From Bog-1181 sp964565765 (GTDB lineage Bacteria; Oederibacteriota; PGYV01; Palsa-1178), in the NCBI GenBank assembly GCA_964565765.1, contig CAZMGF010000013.1:1-49727 (forward strand): a DNA stretch of 49,727 nt. The letters are read 5' to 3'. The notes under the pieces are model-generated. The model was given only the letters and a program-made list of their open reading frames with translations. It was not told the DNA's origin and did no database searches. Below are positions 18,601-25,622 of the stretch, piece after piece (position 1 is the stretch's first letter; each line of letters begins with the position of its first letter). A program made the translations under genes and the position numbers.

Positions 18601-21088
18601 CGTCGGAAACTATAAGATAAAAAGAGCTTGATTGAATTCCATAATATGCGTTAAAAGTCGCAGTGCCTTTTGCTAAAAAAACGCTCTGCGGTGTTACGGC
18701 AATTGAAACATCATTAATTTTAGTATTTGACTGGTCATTTGATGTAATATTTATCTGATCCGTGGCGTCGCCTCCACCGGTAACCACATTCCAGTAGGCG
18801 TCTGTCAGGTTGACAGTGCAGGGGAAATCCGTATTAACACCCTCGCCTGTCGGTGTGTTGTTTATGCCGTCGGCGGTTCCGGGCCTGGCCTGTACTCCAA
18901 GAGGCAAGATTTGCAATTTAACCGGCGTTGAAGCTATTACAGTTGTCGTAACAGAAATTCCAGTATGGCCTGTGCTTGAAGATGGAGTGTCATTGAAATT
19001 ATCGCTGGCAAATGCCTGAACATTGGTTGTGGCCATTAAAAAATCAGCGGTCAGATTTTTCACTCCGTTGTCCGAAGCCTGGAAAACAACGGCCCATTTA
19101 TAATTGTCCAGGGATGTGTTTGCCCCGGAAATTGCCATTGTTGTTTCATAAGGAAGGGTCCAGTCCGTGGTTGAAGAAATGTAAACCGTTCCGGTAAAAT
19201 TTGTCTTTGTATTTTTATACTGGTCCGTGGCTATTACCTGAAGGGTAAAATTGGAGCCGGCAGTCGTCTGGCTTGATACGCCAAGAAGCTGAAAAGACGC
19301 CAGGTTTGACGCCAATACATTTATGGAGCATGAACCTGACGGGTTGCCGTCCACGACGTCGGTGGTATCAGTGCCGGTTACAGACATAACGCCTCCGGTT
19401 TTGAATGTTACGCCGAATGTGGCGGTCCCGCCCGAAAGATTTATTGACTGTGGCTGTGTAGTTCCGTTTATAAGCGCCAGAATGTCAAGCGAAGTAATAT
19501 TCACCGCGTCATTATTAGCTATCTGATTGCCGTAATTATCAACCGCATAAACGACAATTGTGTAAGGAATTCCGGCTGTTGCGGCATTTGGAGTCCCCGA
19601 TAATCCACCAGTATGATTGCCCTGGTCAAAGGTCTGTCCCGGGCAGACAAGGTCAAGCCCCACATAAGCTCCGGCGTTTACCGTAAAATTATTTGTTGTT
19701 CCTGATGCCGAACCTGTTGTTGACGATGTTATCTGGACATTGGCATTATTCAATATTGCCTGATATATCCTTGTGCTGAATGTAATCAAACCGCCTGATG
19801 ATGACACGCCTGTCGGCGCGGCATAATGGTTTGCCGGAAGCGCCACTGCTCCGGTAAAAAACGAAACCGTGGGTAATGTTGAAAAAGTTGTCACAGTATT
19901 ATTATACGCGTCCACTGCTGTCGCATGAACCTGGAAGAGCTGTCCCGCATTCAATGTACCGATTGTGTTCGTAATATTAAAATGGTCCACCGTGGCCGCG
20001 AATGTAAGGGGTATTGTATCTGTTGCCGCTGTTGCCCCGCCGCCGGTCCTTGAAGCTGTTACTGTCTGCGAGCCTGATGCGACAGTTTTTAGTGTGACGG
20101 CAAAAAGGGCCGACCCGTTTGAGGCTGCCTGGCTTACCGGCGTAAAAACAACATTAGGATCTGATGAAGCCATATTTATTGTTGTAGCTGTGGTCACTGT
20201 GTTCCATTCGGCGTCCGTGACGTAAACAGTGACATAAAACGGCGTCCCTGCCGTCTGCTGGTTTGGGGTTCCTGTCTTGCCTATTCCCCCGTTGGTCCCG
20301 CCCGCGTATGTCTCACCTGGCGCTACCATTAAAAGGCTGTTAATTGCTCCGGCTGCCACGGAAAAACCCGCGCTGTTTGCCGTTGCCGATGGTGTAGTTG
20401 AAGTAATTGTAAGTGTAACATTTCCGGCTGACGCGTCATATAATGTCACATTGCCCGAATAAATGCCGTTTACAAAAGTAACTGTTCCAAGCGATACCGC
20501 ACCGAGGCCGATATAATTCGCTGTAAGCGTCGCCTGTCCGTTAAATCCTGTAACTGTCGCGTTAGCCGCTGTCTGTGCCGTTATGTAAATCGGGAAAGCA
20601 ACTCCCGCTGTTATTCCGGGTGGAATTGTTGCAAAAGCAAATTTAGTCATTGCCTGGGCCGTAATTGTTTCGCTGCCAAACGCTATGCTGGGAGAGGGCA
20701 CGTTATTTGCCGCAATAACAACATTTCCAGAATCTCCCAAGGTAAATGTTATTGTTACAGGATAAAGAAGGCAATTCGCTGTTGAGCCGATTGCCTGATT
20801 AAGCGTAAATGTATTTACCGGAGTTATAGTAGATGAATTATTTGCAGTCATTGATACCTGTTGATTGGTCGCTATCATTGGTGTAAATAACGCATCATCA
20901 TAAGAAACAATTGAAACCGCAAAAGGCACGCCGTCAACCTGCGGCAGCGGCGAGCCAGTCTTCGCGGACGTGCCGCTGTATGACTCACCAGGCGCCACAA
21001 TCAGGAAGCGCTGGGTTGCTGAAATTGAAACAGAGACTGCCAGCAGGCAGAATGAAATTAGTAATATTTTGCAGTTTTTTAAAGACAT
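15650..21088 (-). CDS. Giant secreted Ig-repeat surface protein (putative adhesin)
   Basis: 1812 residues from the ATG at 21088, with AGGAGG seven bases upstream. A signal peptide (about 1-24) is followed by ~1500 residues of tandem beta-sandwich repeats. Each repeat carries a D-x-Y-x-N motif (VDAYNNTV, VDNYGNQI, TDQYKNTK, YDAYGNIC, CDAYGNIV, SDIYGNFT). Two repeat types alternate: a longer one opening with an APGE/PG-type strand plus a Gly/Asn-rich loop, and a shorter one opening with ITxxAxTAGxxF. Near the end come a Big_1-like domain (about 1600-1710: ANTATNVYGRVVDGNGNPV) and a terminal FlgD-type module (about 1715-1812: NYPNPFKAG, ITIYNLFGDLV, WNGKNNKGQVV). Asn, Thr and Ser are abundant and Cys almost absent. 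Cell-surface attachment or filament formation is likely; the ligand is unknown. Confidence 0.85.
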   Translation of the reverse strand: MSLKNCKILLISFCLLAVSVSISATQRFLIVAPGESYSGTSAKTGSPLPQVDGVPFAVSIVSYDDALFTPMIATNQQVSMTANNSSTITPVNTFTLNQAIGSTANCLLYPVTITFTLGDSGNVVIAANNVPSPSIAFGSETITAQAMTKFAFATIPPGITAGVAFPIYITAQTAANATVTGFNGQATLTANYIGLGAVSLGTVTFVNGIYSGNVTLYDASAGNVTLTITSTTPSATANSAGFSVAAGAINSLLMVAPGETYAGGTNGGIGKTGTPNQQTAGTPFYVTVYVTDAEWNTVTTATTINMASSDPNVVFTPVSQAASNGSALFAVTLKTVASGSQTVTASRTGGGATAATDTIPLTFAATVDHFNITNTIGTLNAGQLFQVHATAVDAYNNTVTTFSTLPTVSFFTGAVALPANHYAAPTGVSSSGGLITFSTRIYQAILNNANVQITSSTTGSASGTTNNFTVNAGAYVGLDLVCPGQTFDQGNHTGGLSGTPNAATAGIPYTIVVYAVDNYGNQIANNDAVNITSLDILALINGTTQPQSINLSGGTATFGVTFKTGGVMSVTGTDTTDVVDGNPSGSCSINVLASNLASFQLLGVSSQTTAGSNFTLQVIATDQYKNTKTNFTGTVYISSTTDWTLPYETTMAISGANTSLDNYKWAVVFQASDNGVKNLTADFLMATTNVQAFASDNFNDTPSSSTGHTGISVTTTVIASTPVKLQILPLGVQARPGTADGINNTPTGEGVNTDFPCTVNLTDAYWNVVTGGGDATDQINITSNDQSNTKINDVSIAVTPQSVFLAKGTATFNAYYGIQSSSFYLIVSDATQGSIASNPPAHLPIDIAIYTIKNITITAPGGGNLTDVYAGTAFSISMTAYSSIGVVATGFNGTVNISAPSDYTTSENTIAPTTSIAFSGGVAVMQVAIYRAYANDVVRAQFGATQFGSNSFNVNPGPVTGIQVIPDGMSNLAGLNNVGIPGYIGYASTPPNVVEAGSGHEFTIFYVDNYYNQVTIASGTCQVTSTDPNATVDGNSLLYLAPIVSGEFQSASGFVLRTVGLTGQQSVTATDNTNGSLKDTSPEILVRHTTYNNFTVLAPTTAVTAGIPFNITITAYDAYGNICDDTNGGVPFNSTVSLSDDSVSGANTMLPNTYPLTKGLAVASTQLFEAHSSNTHITAQYNTASGISNAITINPNNFKRLFVTTTGMSPKPGFFTDPVSMQFLMYDPTKPPFWTSGGGSNTTIVNDAAHTPTGYVFTIYACDAYGNIVTGSADVLGQTVTVATNDLYAIPVTPVAINETTGQATVNLIFHTAMTGVSVTADYTNINMQNFTTPTFTTLAGTPYGIQMLVPGLTVNNGAGNWNTAGAYWDNGIIGTASAELSTQPFPVTIQVSDIYGNFTTGNNDHIKITGPAPNSYVLATSFPTVANSFTGQVGDAYPGAITLTAHIDVTATDNISLNVSDIDNGALNVTCYQNPTSVNVITGGNLGFLVYARATSADAWTNTVNVITTAAPNTFGFEVTVDSGGTSIPVYGAVYLFNCTPVSVDTLTVLGGTLGIPSATTTNLGSYITMLQSYTDATSFRIKVSDPTNALSPKYSPIIVMGANPNSVTFTVSAQNQNVRANTATNVYGRVVDGNGNPVIGVNVTFNIQSGNGVFDPVSNTQIASALTDATGTAVVQFYGSYQNEVDTIMGNYNGKISSVKIEVSVVAPILGQVSNYPNPFKAGAENTNISYLMDTNQNVKITIYNLFGDLVFNTSINAGSPGATAGMNTFVWNGKNNKGQVVGNGGYICVVNTVIQNATKNMIRKIAVAK

Positions 21089-21125
21089 TATAAAACCTCC
21101 TGTAATTGGTTTCACTTAAACCTTT

Positions 21126-21154
21126 ACTTTATTATGATAATAGAATTCCGTCAA
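21126..21154 (-). promoter_or_regulatory. Putative promoter of the surface-protein cluster
   Basis: On the minus strand, TTGACG (21154-21149), 17 bases and TAAAGT (21131-21126) lie about 40 bases before the giant gene's start. The -35 matches 5 of 6 consensus bases, the -10 only 4. Upstream, at 21205-21225, are two short palindromes: AACCGGTT, and ATACC/GGTAT spaced by two bases. They could be an operator. The rest of 21155-21313 is AT-rich with no gene seen. Confidence 0.4.
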
Positions 21155-21313
21155 TAAATCAAGCATATTTTTATGTAAGTTTACACTTTTTTCACTATTA
21201 TATAAACCGGTTCATACCACGGTATAACAGAAAAAATATGCCGATATTATTGCTTTTTTGAATTATTTAGTAAATTTTAAATGTGCGATATAAAAAAAGA
21301 GCGGATATTGACT

Positions 21314-22453
21314 TTATAACACAGGTATAATAAAACTGAATATATTGCCGTTTTGCGCCCCGTTTTGCGGGTCGTCTATCCATATTTTCCCGTTATGCGC
21401 CTCTATAATAACCCTGCTTAATGTCAAACCCAACCCCATTCCCCTTACAGCGGAATTAACGCTTTCGTCGTCTCCGGCGGGGTTTATGTTGTAAAAACAA
21501 TTAAATATGCCGTGCCTGTTTTTCTGTCCTATCGCGTCCCCTCTGTCCCGGACAGAAACTTTTATATACATGGCATTATCATACATATATTTCCTGGCCG
21601 TTATTTCCACAGTGGAGTTTTCCGGGCCGAAGCGTGCGGCGTTGTCCGCAAGGTGCCAGAATACGCGCCTCATTTTTTTGCCGTCGCAGTACATCTCCCC
21701 TATTCCGTCAAAAAAATGTATTTCAAAATTTGTTTTCCTGCGTTTTATGACTGTTTCATCCCCCAAAAGCGCTTCATTTATTATTGCGGAGAGGTCGTAC
21801 ATTCCCGGCGAAAGGGGTTCGCGGGCGTGTTCCAGCGCGTAAAGCATTATAAGGTCGTCAACCACCATTTTAAGCCTGTCGCTGTTGCGGGACATATCCT
21901 TAAGTATCGGAATCTGCTGCGGAGGTATTTCGCCGAATTCTTTTTTCAGCAGAAGCTTTAGATAACCCGATACCGGGGTCAGCGGTGTGCGGAGCTCATG
22001 CGAAAGCCTGTAAAGGAATTTTTCCTTTTCATCCCTGACCATGCGGTTTCTGGTTTCGTCCGAGGAATTGTGTTTTTCGTTTATTATTGAATCCACCTTG
22101 CCTGCAATGGCCTGCATGTCAAAGGGTTTTTTTATATATTCAACAACACCGTTTCTGAGGGCTTCCACGGCGTTTTCAAGCTCGGGATAAGCAGTAATAA
22201 AAACAACGGGTATGCCCCGGTTGTCGCTTTTTAATTTTTTGATGAGGCCGACGCCGTCGAGCCTGTCCATGCGGATATCGGAAATTATGACCTCAAAATC
22301 CTCTTTTTCAAGGACATTAAGGGCATCCTCGCCGTTGGAGGCTGTTTTTACCGAATATCCCCTCCCCTTAAAAAGCATCTCGAGGGCCTCGCGAATGGAA
22401 TATTCGTCGTCAACTATGAGCAGTCTTTTTTTTACCGCGGCCTGTATAGTCAT
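21314..22453 (-). CDS. REC-histidine kinase (receiver domain N-terminal to kinase)
   Basis: 379 residues. An N-terminal receiver domain (about 8-125) has acidic pocket D15-D16, phospho-acceptor Asp59 in IISDIRM and Lys109 in YIKKPF. The HisKA dimerisation region follows, with His152 in YRLSHELRTPLTP, then a HATPase_c domain with N-box HLADNAARFG (Asn271), a degenerate G1 box (DRGDAIG in place of DxGxGI) and an intact G2 box GMGLGL. It is soluble, so it probably takes phosphate from another kinase (the polytopic sensor encoded upstream is the obvious partner) or modulates it. Its start overlaps the stop of the ribbon-helix-helix gene (TGATG). No output domain is present, so a further regulator must exist elsewhere. 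Confidence 0.9.
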   Translation of the reverse strand: MTIQAAVKKRLLIVDDEYSIREALEMLFKGRGYSVKTASNGEDALNVLEKEDFEVIISDIRMDRLDGVGLIKKLKSDNRGIPVVFITAYPELENAVEALRNGVVEYIKKPFDMQAIAGKVDSIINEKHNSSDETRNRMVRDEKEKFLYRLSHELRTPLTPVSGYLKLLLKKEFGEIPPQQIPILKDMSRNSDRLKMVVDDLIMLYALEHAREPLSPGMYDLSAIINEALLGDETVIKRRKTNFEIHFFDGIGEMYCDGKKMRRVFWHLADNAARFGPENSTVEITARKYMYDNAMYIKVSVRDRGDAIGQKNRHGIFNCFYNINPAGDDESVNSAVRGMGLGLTLSRVIIEAHNGKIWIDDPQNGAQNGNIFSFIIPVL

Positions 22454-22704
22454 CAGTTGTCTGTGTTTTTTTCAAATTTCTGAAGAAGATTCCTGTATTT
22501 TTCAAGAACCCCTTCGTATTTTTCCACTATATTAAGGTGCACTTCCAGCATTTTCCTGTCGCCGTGTTCCCTTAAAAGGCTCCTGAAAAATTCGGAAGTA
22601 TTTTTTCCTTCCTCTTTTGCCAGTTGTTCCGCCTGCTTTTTCTCGTCGCGGTTCACCCTGATTAAAATTTTCTTTTCTTTCTTCATTTTGCCTTTTTCGC
22701 GCAT
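22453..22704 (-). CDS. Small ribbon-helix-helix (CopG/Arc-like) protein with C-terminal coil
   Basis: 83 residues from the ATG at 22704, preceded by GGAGG at 7-8 bases. An in-frame TTG at 22725 overlaps that ribosome-binding site and is less likely. A Lys-rich start leads into a beta strand (KILIRVNRDE) and two helices (KKQAEQLAKEEGK and NTSEFFRSLLREH), the ribbon-helix-helix pattern. The last ~35 residues (VHLNIVEKYEGVLEKYRNLLQK) look like an amphipathic coiled coil. The fold normally binds operator DNA as a dimer. Its own promoter region contains tandem TATATAC elements, and it is coupled to the REC-kinase gene. Autoregulation is inference; a protein-binding role through the coil is possible. 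Confidence 0.72.
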   Translation of the reverse strand: MREKGKMKKEKKILIRVNRDEKKQAEQLAKEEGKNTSEFFRSLLREHGDRKMLEVHLNIVEKYEGVLEKYRNLLQKFEKNTDN

Positions 22705-22742
22705 TTGTAATTCCTCCGGGTTCAAAGTTATATACTATCTAA

Positions 22743-22771
22743 TATATATACATTATATTTGAAAAAGTCAA
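22743..22771 (-). promoter_or_regulatory. Putative promoter for the RHH and REC-kinase genes
   Basis: On the minus strand, TTGACT (22771-22766), 17 bases and TATATA (22748-22743), about 40 bases before the RHH start. Two direct TATATAC elements in plus-strand notation (22729-22735 and 22745-22751, 16 bases apart) overlap the -10 and the expected transcript start, a possible tandem site for the RHH protein. The region is very AT-rich, which weakens the operator reading. Confidence 0.5.
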
Positions 22772-22783
22772 CCGCATTTGTCC

Positions 22784-24889
22784 TTAAAAAATATGTTCCG
22801 GAAAAAACATTTCCACGACCGCTCCTGACCCGCTGTTGCCCGCGCGGATAAACCCCCCGTGCGCTTCCATTATATTTTTTGATATGGCGAGCCCCAGCCC
22901 GGTTCCGTCCGCCTTGGTGGTAAAAAATGGCTCAAATATTTTTCCGAGCGTTTTTTCATCAAACCCCGGCCCCGAATCCCAGAAGTAAAGTGTGGAATAA
23001 TTTTTCCCGTAAACCTCTTTTACCGCGCATGAAATCCCGAGCGTCCCGCCCTTTTCCATGGCCTGTATGGAATTCATAATGATATTGAGCACGACCTGCC
23101 TTATCTGTTTCACATCGGCCTTTACCGGAAGCGCCCCCGAATAATTTTTTATCACTTTTATATTTTTTGTCCTGAATGTGTGTTCCATAAGGTCGTTCAC
23201 ATTATCAAGAAGCTTTACCAGGTCAAGCTCCTCGATTTTCAGCGCCGAAGTGTGGCTGAGCGCAAGCAGGTTGTCGGTGAGTTTTTCAAGCCTCCTGAAC
23301 TCTTCGGGAGCAATGTCAAGGAACCTGTCCATCGCGGCCTTATTGCCCCTGTCGGCGCGCACCATCTGGACAAATCCGTCGAGCCCTGTAAGCGGGTTCC
23401 TTATTTCGTGCGCCACTGCCGCCGACATTTTTCCAAGCATGGCGAGCCTTTCGGAATTTATTAGTTTGTCGTAAAGCATGATATTTTCCGCGATTACCGA
23501 AAGCTGAACCGCGATGTTTTTCAGCCAGGATACCTCCTCACGCTGGAATACCGAATTATTTGCCTTTGCGCCTATGATCCAGAGGCCTTTTATTTCGCCG
23601 CCCATCATGAGCGGTATGCATATTTCCGCGCCATATTCCCTGAGCAGTGAGAGCACCTCGTCGATATTTATGTTTATGTACTCCTTTTTCGGCCTGTAAT
23701 AATATGTCACATCATCGACAATCTTTTTGTAGGCGACCGCGTCTTTTCTCGCGCCCACATATTCAAATATGGGGTGCTTTTCCGCAATGCATACATTTTC
23801 GTTCCTGCGCGGTGAATACAGGACAAAACACTTTTTTTCATTGTCATAAAAGAACATAACCGAACTTTTCAGTTTCAACACCTTTACCGCGTTGGTTATT
23901 GTGCGCTCAAAAAGCGGGCCGTATTCCTTTATCAGCCCTATTTCAATAAGGACATTCTGCAGAAGCACCTGAAAGTCATAATTTGATATAAAAAAAGCCT
24001 TTCTGGTCATCCTGTCCAGCATTTTGAATGTCGGGTCAATGGCCAAAATTATCATGAGGGTTATTATAAAAAACGATGTTACCCTGAAAACCCCGGGGGT
24101 AATGCCGGCGTAAAGCATATAAAAATATATTCCGTATATTACGGCTGCAATTGCCGCCGTAAAGGCGTATGCTATTGCTTTCTGTAGCAGCTCCCGCACG
24201 TTGAGCATGTCGTTCGACAATATGGCGTAAGTTGTAAGACAGAAAAAAACAAGGACACAGAACCCCGCCACAGGATAGATAAAATTGAAGCCAAAAATAT
24301 TCAAAATATTGGTGAGGGCGCCGGTAAAACCAATGCCTATGCCGAGCACCATGTATTGTATCTGCGTCTTTTCCGCGGCAAGGCAGTCCTTTGAATAATA
24401 TTTCTTAAGCATCAGATAAAACCCGGTGAGCATATTTACGGCCACAAGCAGCATATAAAGCCTGTAAATCAGGTCCGGGCTTGCCACATATCCCATTCCC
24501 TCCTTAAAAACAAAGCCTTTAACGCCGAAACCCAGGCTGTTTAAAACAACAAGTATCCCGGCGTAAATTGCCATAACACGTTCAAGCAAAAGCGCCCTGC
24601 CGCCTGTTTTTGTCAGAAGGATTGAAAACCTGAGGAATGCCACCGGCATTAAAAGCATGGCCGGCCTTAATATCCTGGATACAGAATTTGCCTGCTCCGC
24701 CGAAAAAGCCCCCTTGATAAAAAAAAGGTCAAGCTGCCACAGAGCCACCGCGATATAAAAAAAGGCCACCGAAATGTTCAGCCTGTTGCCGGGTTCTTTT
24801 ATTACTGTAAGTATACCCAGCGCCATTATTCCCAAAAACGATATAATTGTCTGTATCTGGTACGCGTCCATCGCTGGAGACAAGTTCAC
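22784..24889 (-). CDS. Polytopic membrane sensor histidine kinase with GAF-like domain
   Basis: 701 residues. About nine hydrophobic helices fill residues 10-290 (near 12-29, 41-58, 77-93, 105-122, 143-162, 177-197, 203-223, 236-260 and 269-286), like the 7TM-type kinase sensors. A GAF-like region follows (about 310-475). The HisKA motif AAVAHEIRNPLTGLDGF has His494. The HATPase domain has Asn606 (NIIMNSIQAM), G1 DSGPGF (638-643), F-box EPFFTTK and G2 GTGLGLAIS. There is no HAMP or receiver domain. Initiation at a GTG inside the stop of the methyltransferase gene (GTGA) ties sensor synthesis to that enzyme. The helical N-terminus without a large periplasmic loop fits a membrane-soluble ligand or a bilayer property. 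Confidence 0.9.
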   Translation of the reverse strand: MNLSPAMDAYQIQTIISFLGIMALGILTVIKEPGNRLNISVAFFYIAVALWQLDLFFIKGAFSAEQANSVSRILRPAMLLMPVAFLRFSILLTKTGGRALLLERVMAIYAGILVVLNSLGFGVKGFVFKEGMGYVASPDLIYRLYMLLVAVNMLTGFYLMLKKYYSKDCLAAEKTQIQYMVLGIGIGFTGALTNILNIFGFNFIYPVAGFCVLVFFCLTTYAILSNDMLNVRELLQKAIAYAFTAAIAAVIYGIYFYMLYAGITPGVFRVTSFFIITLMIILAIDPTFKMLDRMTRKAFFISNYDFQVLLQNVLIEIGLIKEYGPLFERTITNAVKVLKLKSSVMFFYDNEKKCFVLYSPRRNENVCIAEKHPIFEYVGARKDAVAYKKIVDDVTYYYRPKKEYININIDEVLSLLREYGAEICIPLMMGGEIKGLWIIGAKANNSVFQREEVSWLKNIAVQLSVIAENIMLYDKLINSERLAMLGKMSAAVAHEIRNPLTGLDGFVQMVRADRGNKAAMDRFLDIAPEEFRRLEKLTDNLLALSHTSALKIEELDLVKLLDNVNDLMEHTFRTKNIKVIKNYSGALPVKADVKQIRQVVLNIIMNSIQAMEKGGTLGISCAVKEVYGKNYSTLYFWDSGPGFDEKTLGKIFEPFFTTKADGTGLGLAISKNIMEAHGGFIRAGNSGSGAVVEMFFPEHIF

Positions 24890-25605
24890 CGCCGGTTTTT
24901 ATCCAGCACCATAAAGTCGTCGTAACCCCTGTACATTGTCTTCCGCAGGGAAAGGCTGTAGCCTTTTGACTCGAAGTGGCTGATTATTTCTTCCGCGGCA
25001 GTAATTCCGTAAAGCCGCCTGTGTATCCCTGACACAACCAAGTTTATCACACCGACTTTAAAAAGCCTAAAGAAAACTTTGGCCATGCCGAAGAAACCGC
25101 CCTCCTCAAACTCCTTTTCCAGCAGGACTTTTATGGAAACCGGCCGCACGTGCGCGATTACAACACGGCCCCCGGGTTTTAATACCCTGTCAAATTCATC
25201 GAGTGAGGCTTTTATATCATGCAGCATAAAAAGCGCGTGGATGCTCACAACCGCGTCGAAGGAATTATCCGCGAACTCCAGTTTTTTATTCAGGTCCATA
25301 TTCATTACAGCGCACTGCGCGGATATTGCGGGAAGCTTTTTGAGTTTTTTCCTGAAGAGAGAAAGCATGGAATCCGAGATATCTCCGGCTTTGACAGTAA
25401 ACCCGTTTTTAAGAAGCCTCAGCGAAAGCTCTCCGGTGCCGCATCCCGCGTCAAGTATTGTCCCGCCTGCCTGCGCGCCTTCACGCGCGCGTATAAAGGC
25501 TTCTTCGGTAACCTGCGCGTATGGCGCGTAATAACGCGCCAGGTCGTCATACGCCGAAGCGTAAACATCCCACATAAACTTATCAGCGGCGGCGTTGCGC
25601 TCCAT
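24886..25605 (-). CDS. Class I SAM-dependent methyltransferase
   Basis: 239 residues. Motif I is ILDAGCGTGELS (50-61), followed by an acidic end of strand 2 (AGDIS), motif II-like DNSFDAVVSIHALFMLHD and motif III LKPGGRVVIAHV. This is the Methyltransf_11/UbiE-like fold acting on small molecules. Residues 150-185 (VRPVSIKVLLEKEFEEGG and a hydrophobic FFRLFKVGVINLVVSGI) may form a lid or membrane-touching helix. It starts 17 bases after the ketoacyl synthase gene and shares GTGA with the sensor kinase start. Together these suggest it methylates the ketoacyl synthase product, perhaps the kinase signal; the substrate is not known. Confidence 0.85.
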   Translation of the reverse strand: MERNAAADKFMWDVYASAYDDLARYYAPYAQVTEEAFIRAREGAQAGGTILDAGCGTGELSLRLLKNGFTVKAGDISDSMLSLFRKKLKKLPAISAQCAVMNMDLNKKLEFADNSFDAVVSIHALFMLHDIKASLDEFDRVLKPGGRVVIAHVRPVSIKVLLEKEFEEGGFFGMAKVFFRLFKVGVINLVVSGIHRRLYGITAAEEIISHFESKGYSLSLRKTMYRGYDDFMVLDKNRR

Positions 25606-25622
25606 AGAAAGAAGGCCTCCTT

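Noticed and set aside
14336..21088. Complete type IX secretion system
   Set aside because: Only a PorV-like barrel and FlgD-type C-terminal modules are seen; no PorK/L/M/N, Sov/SprA or PorU gene is in the window.
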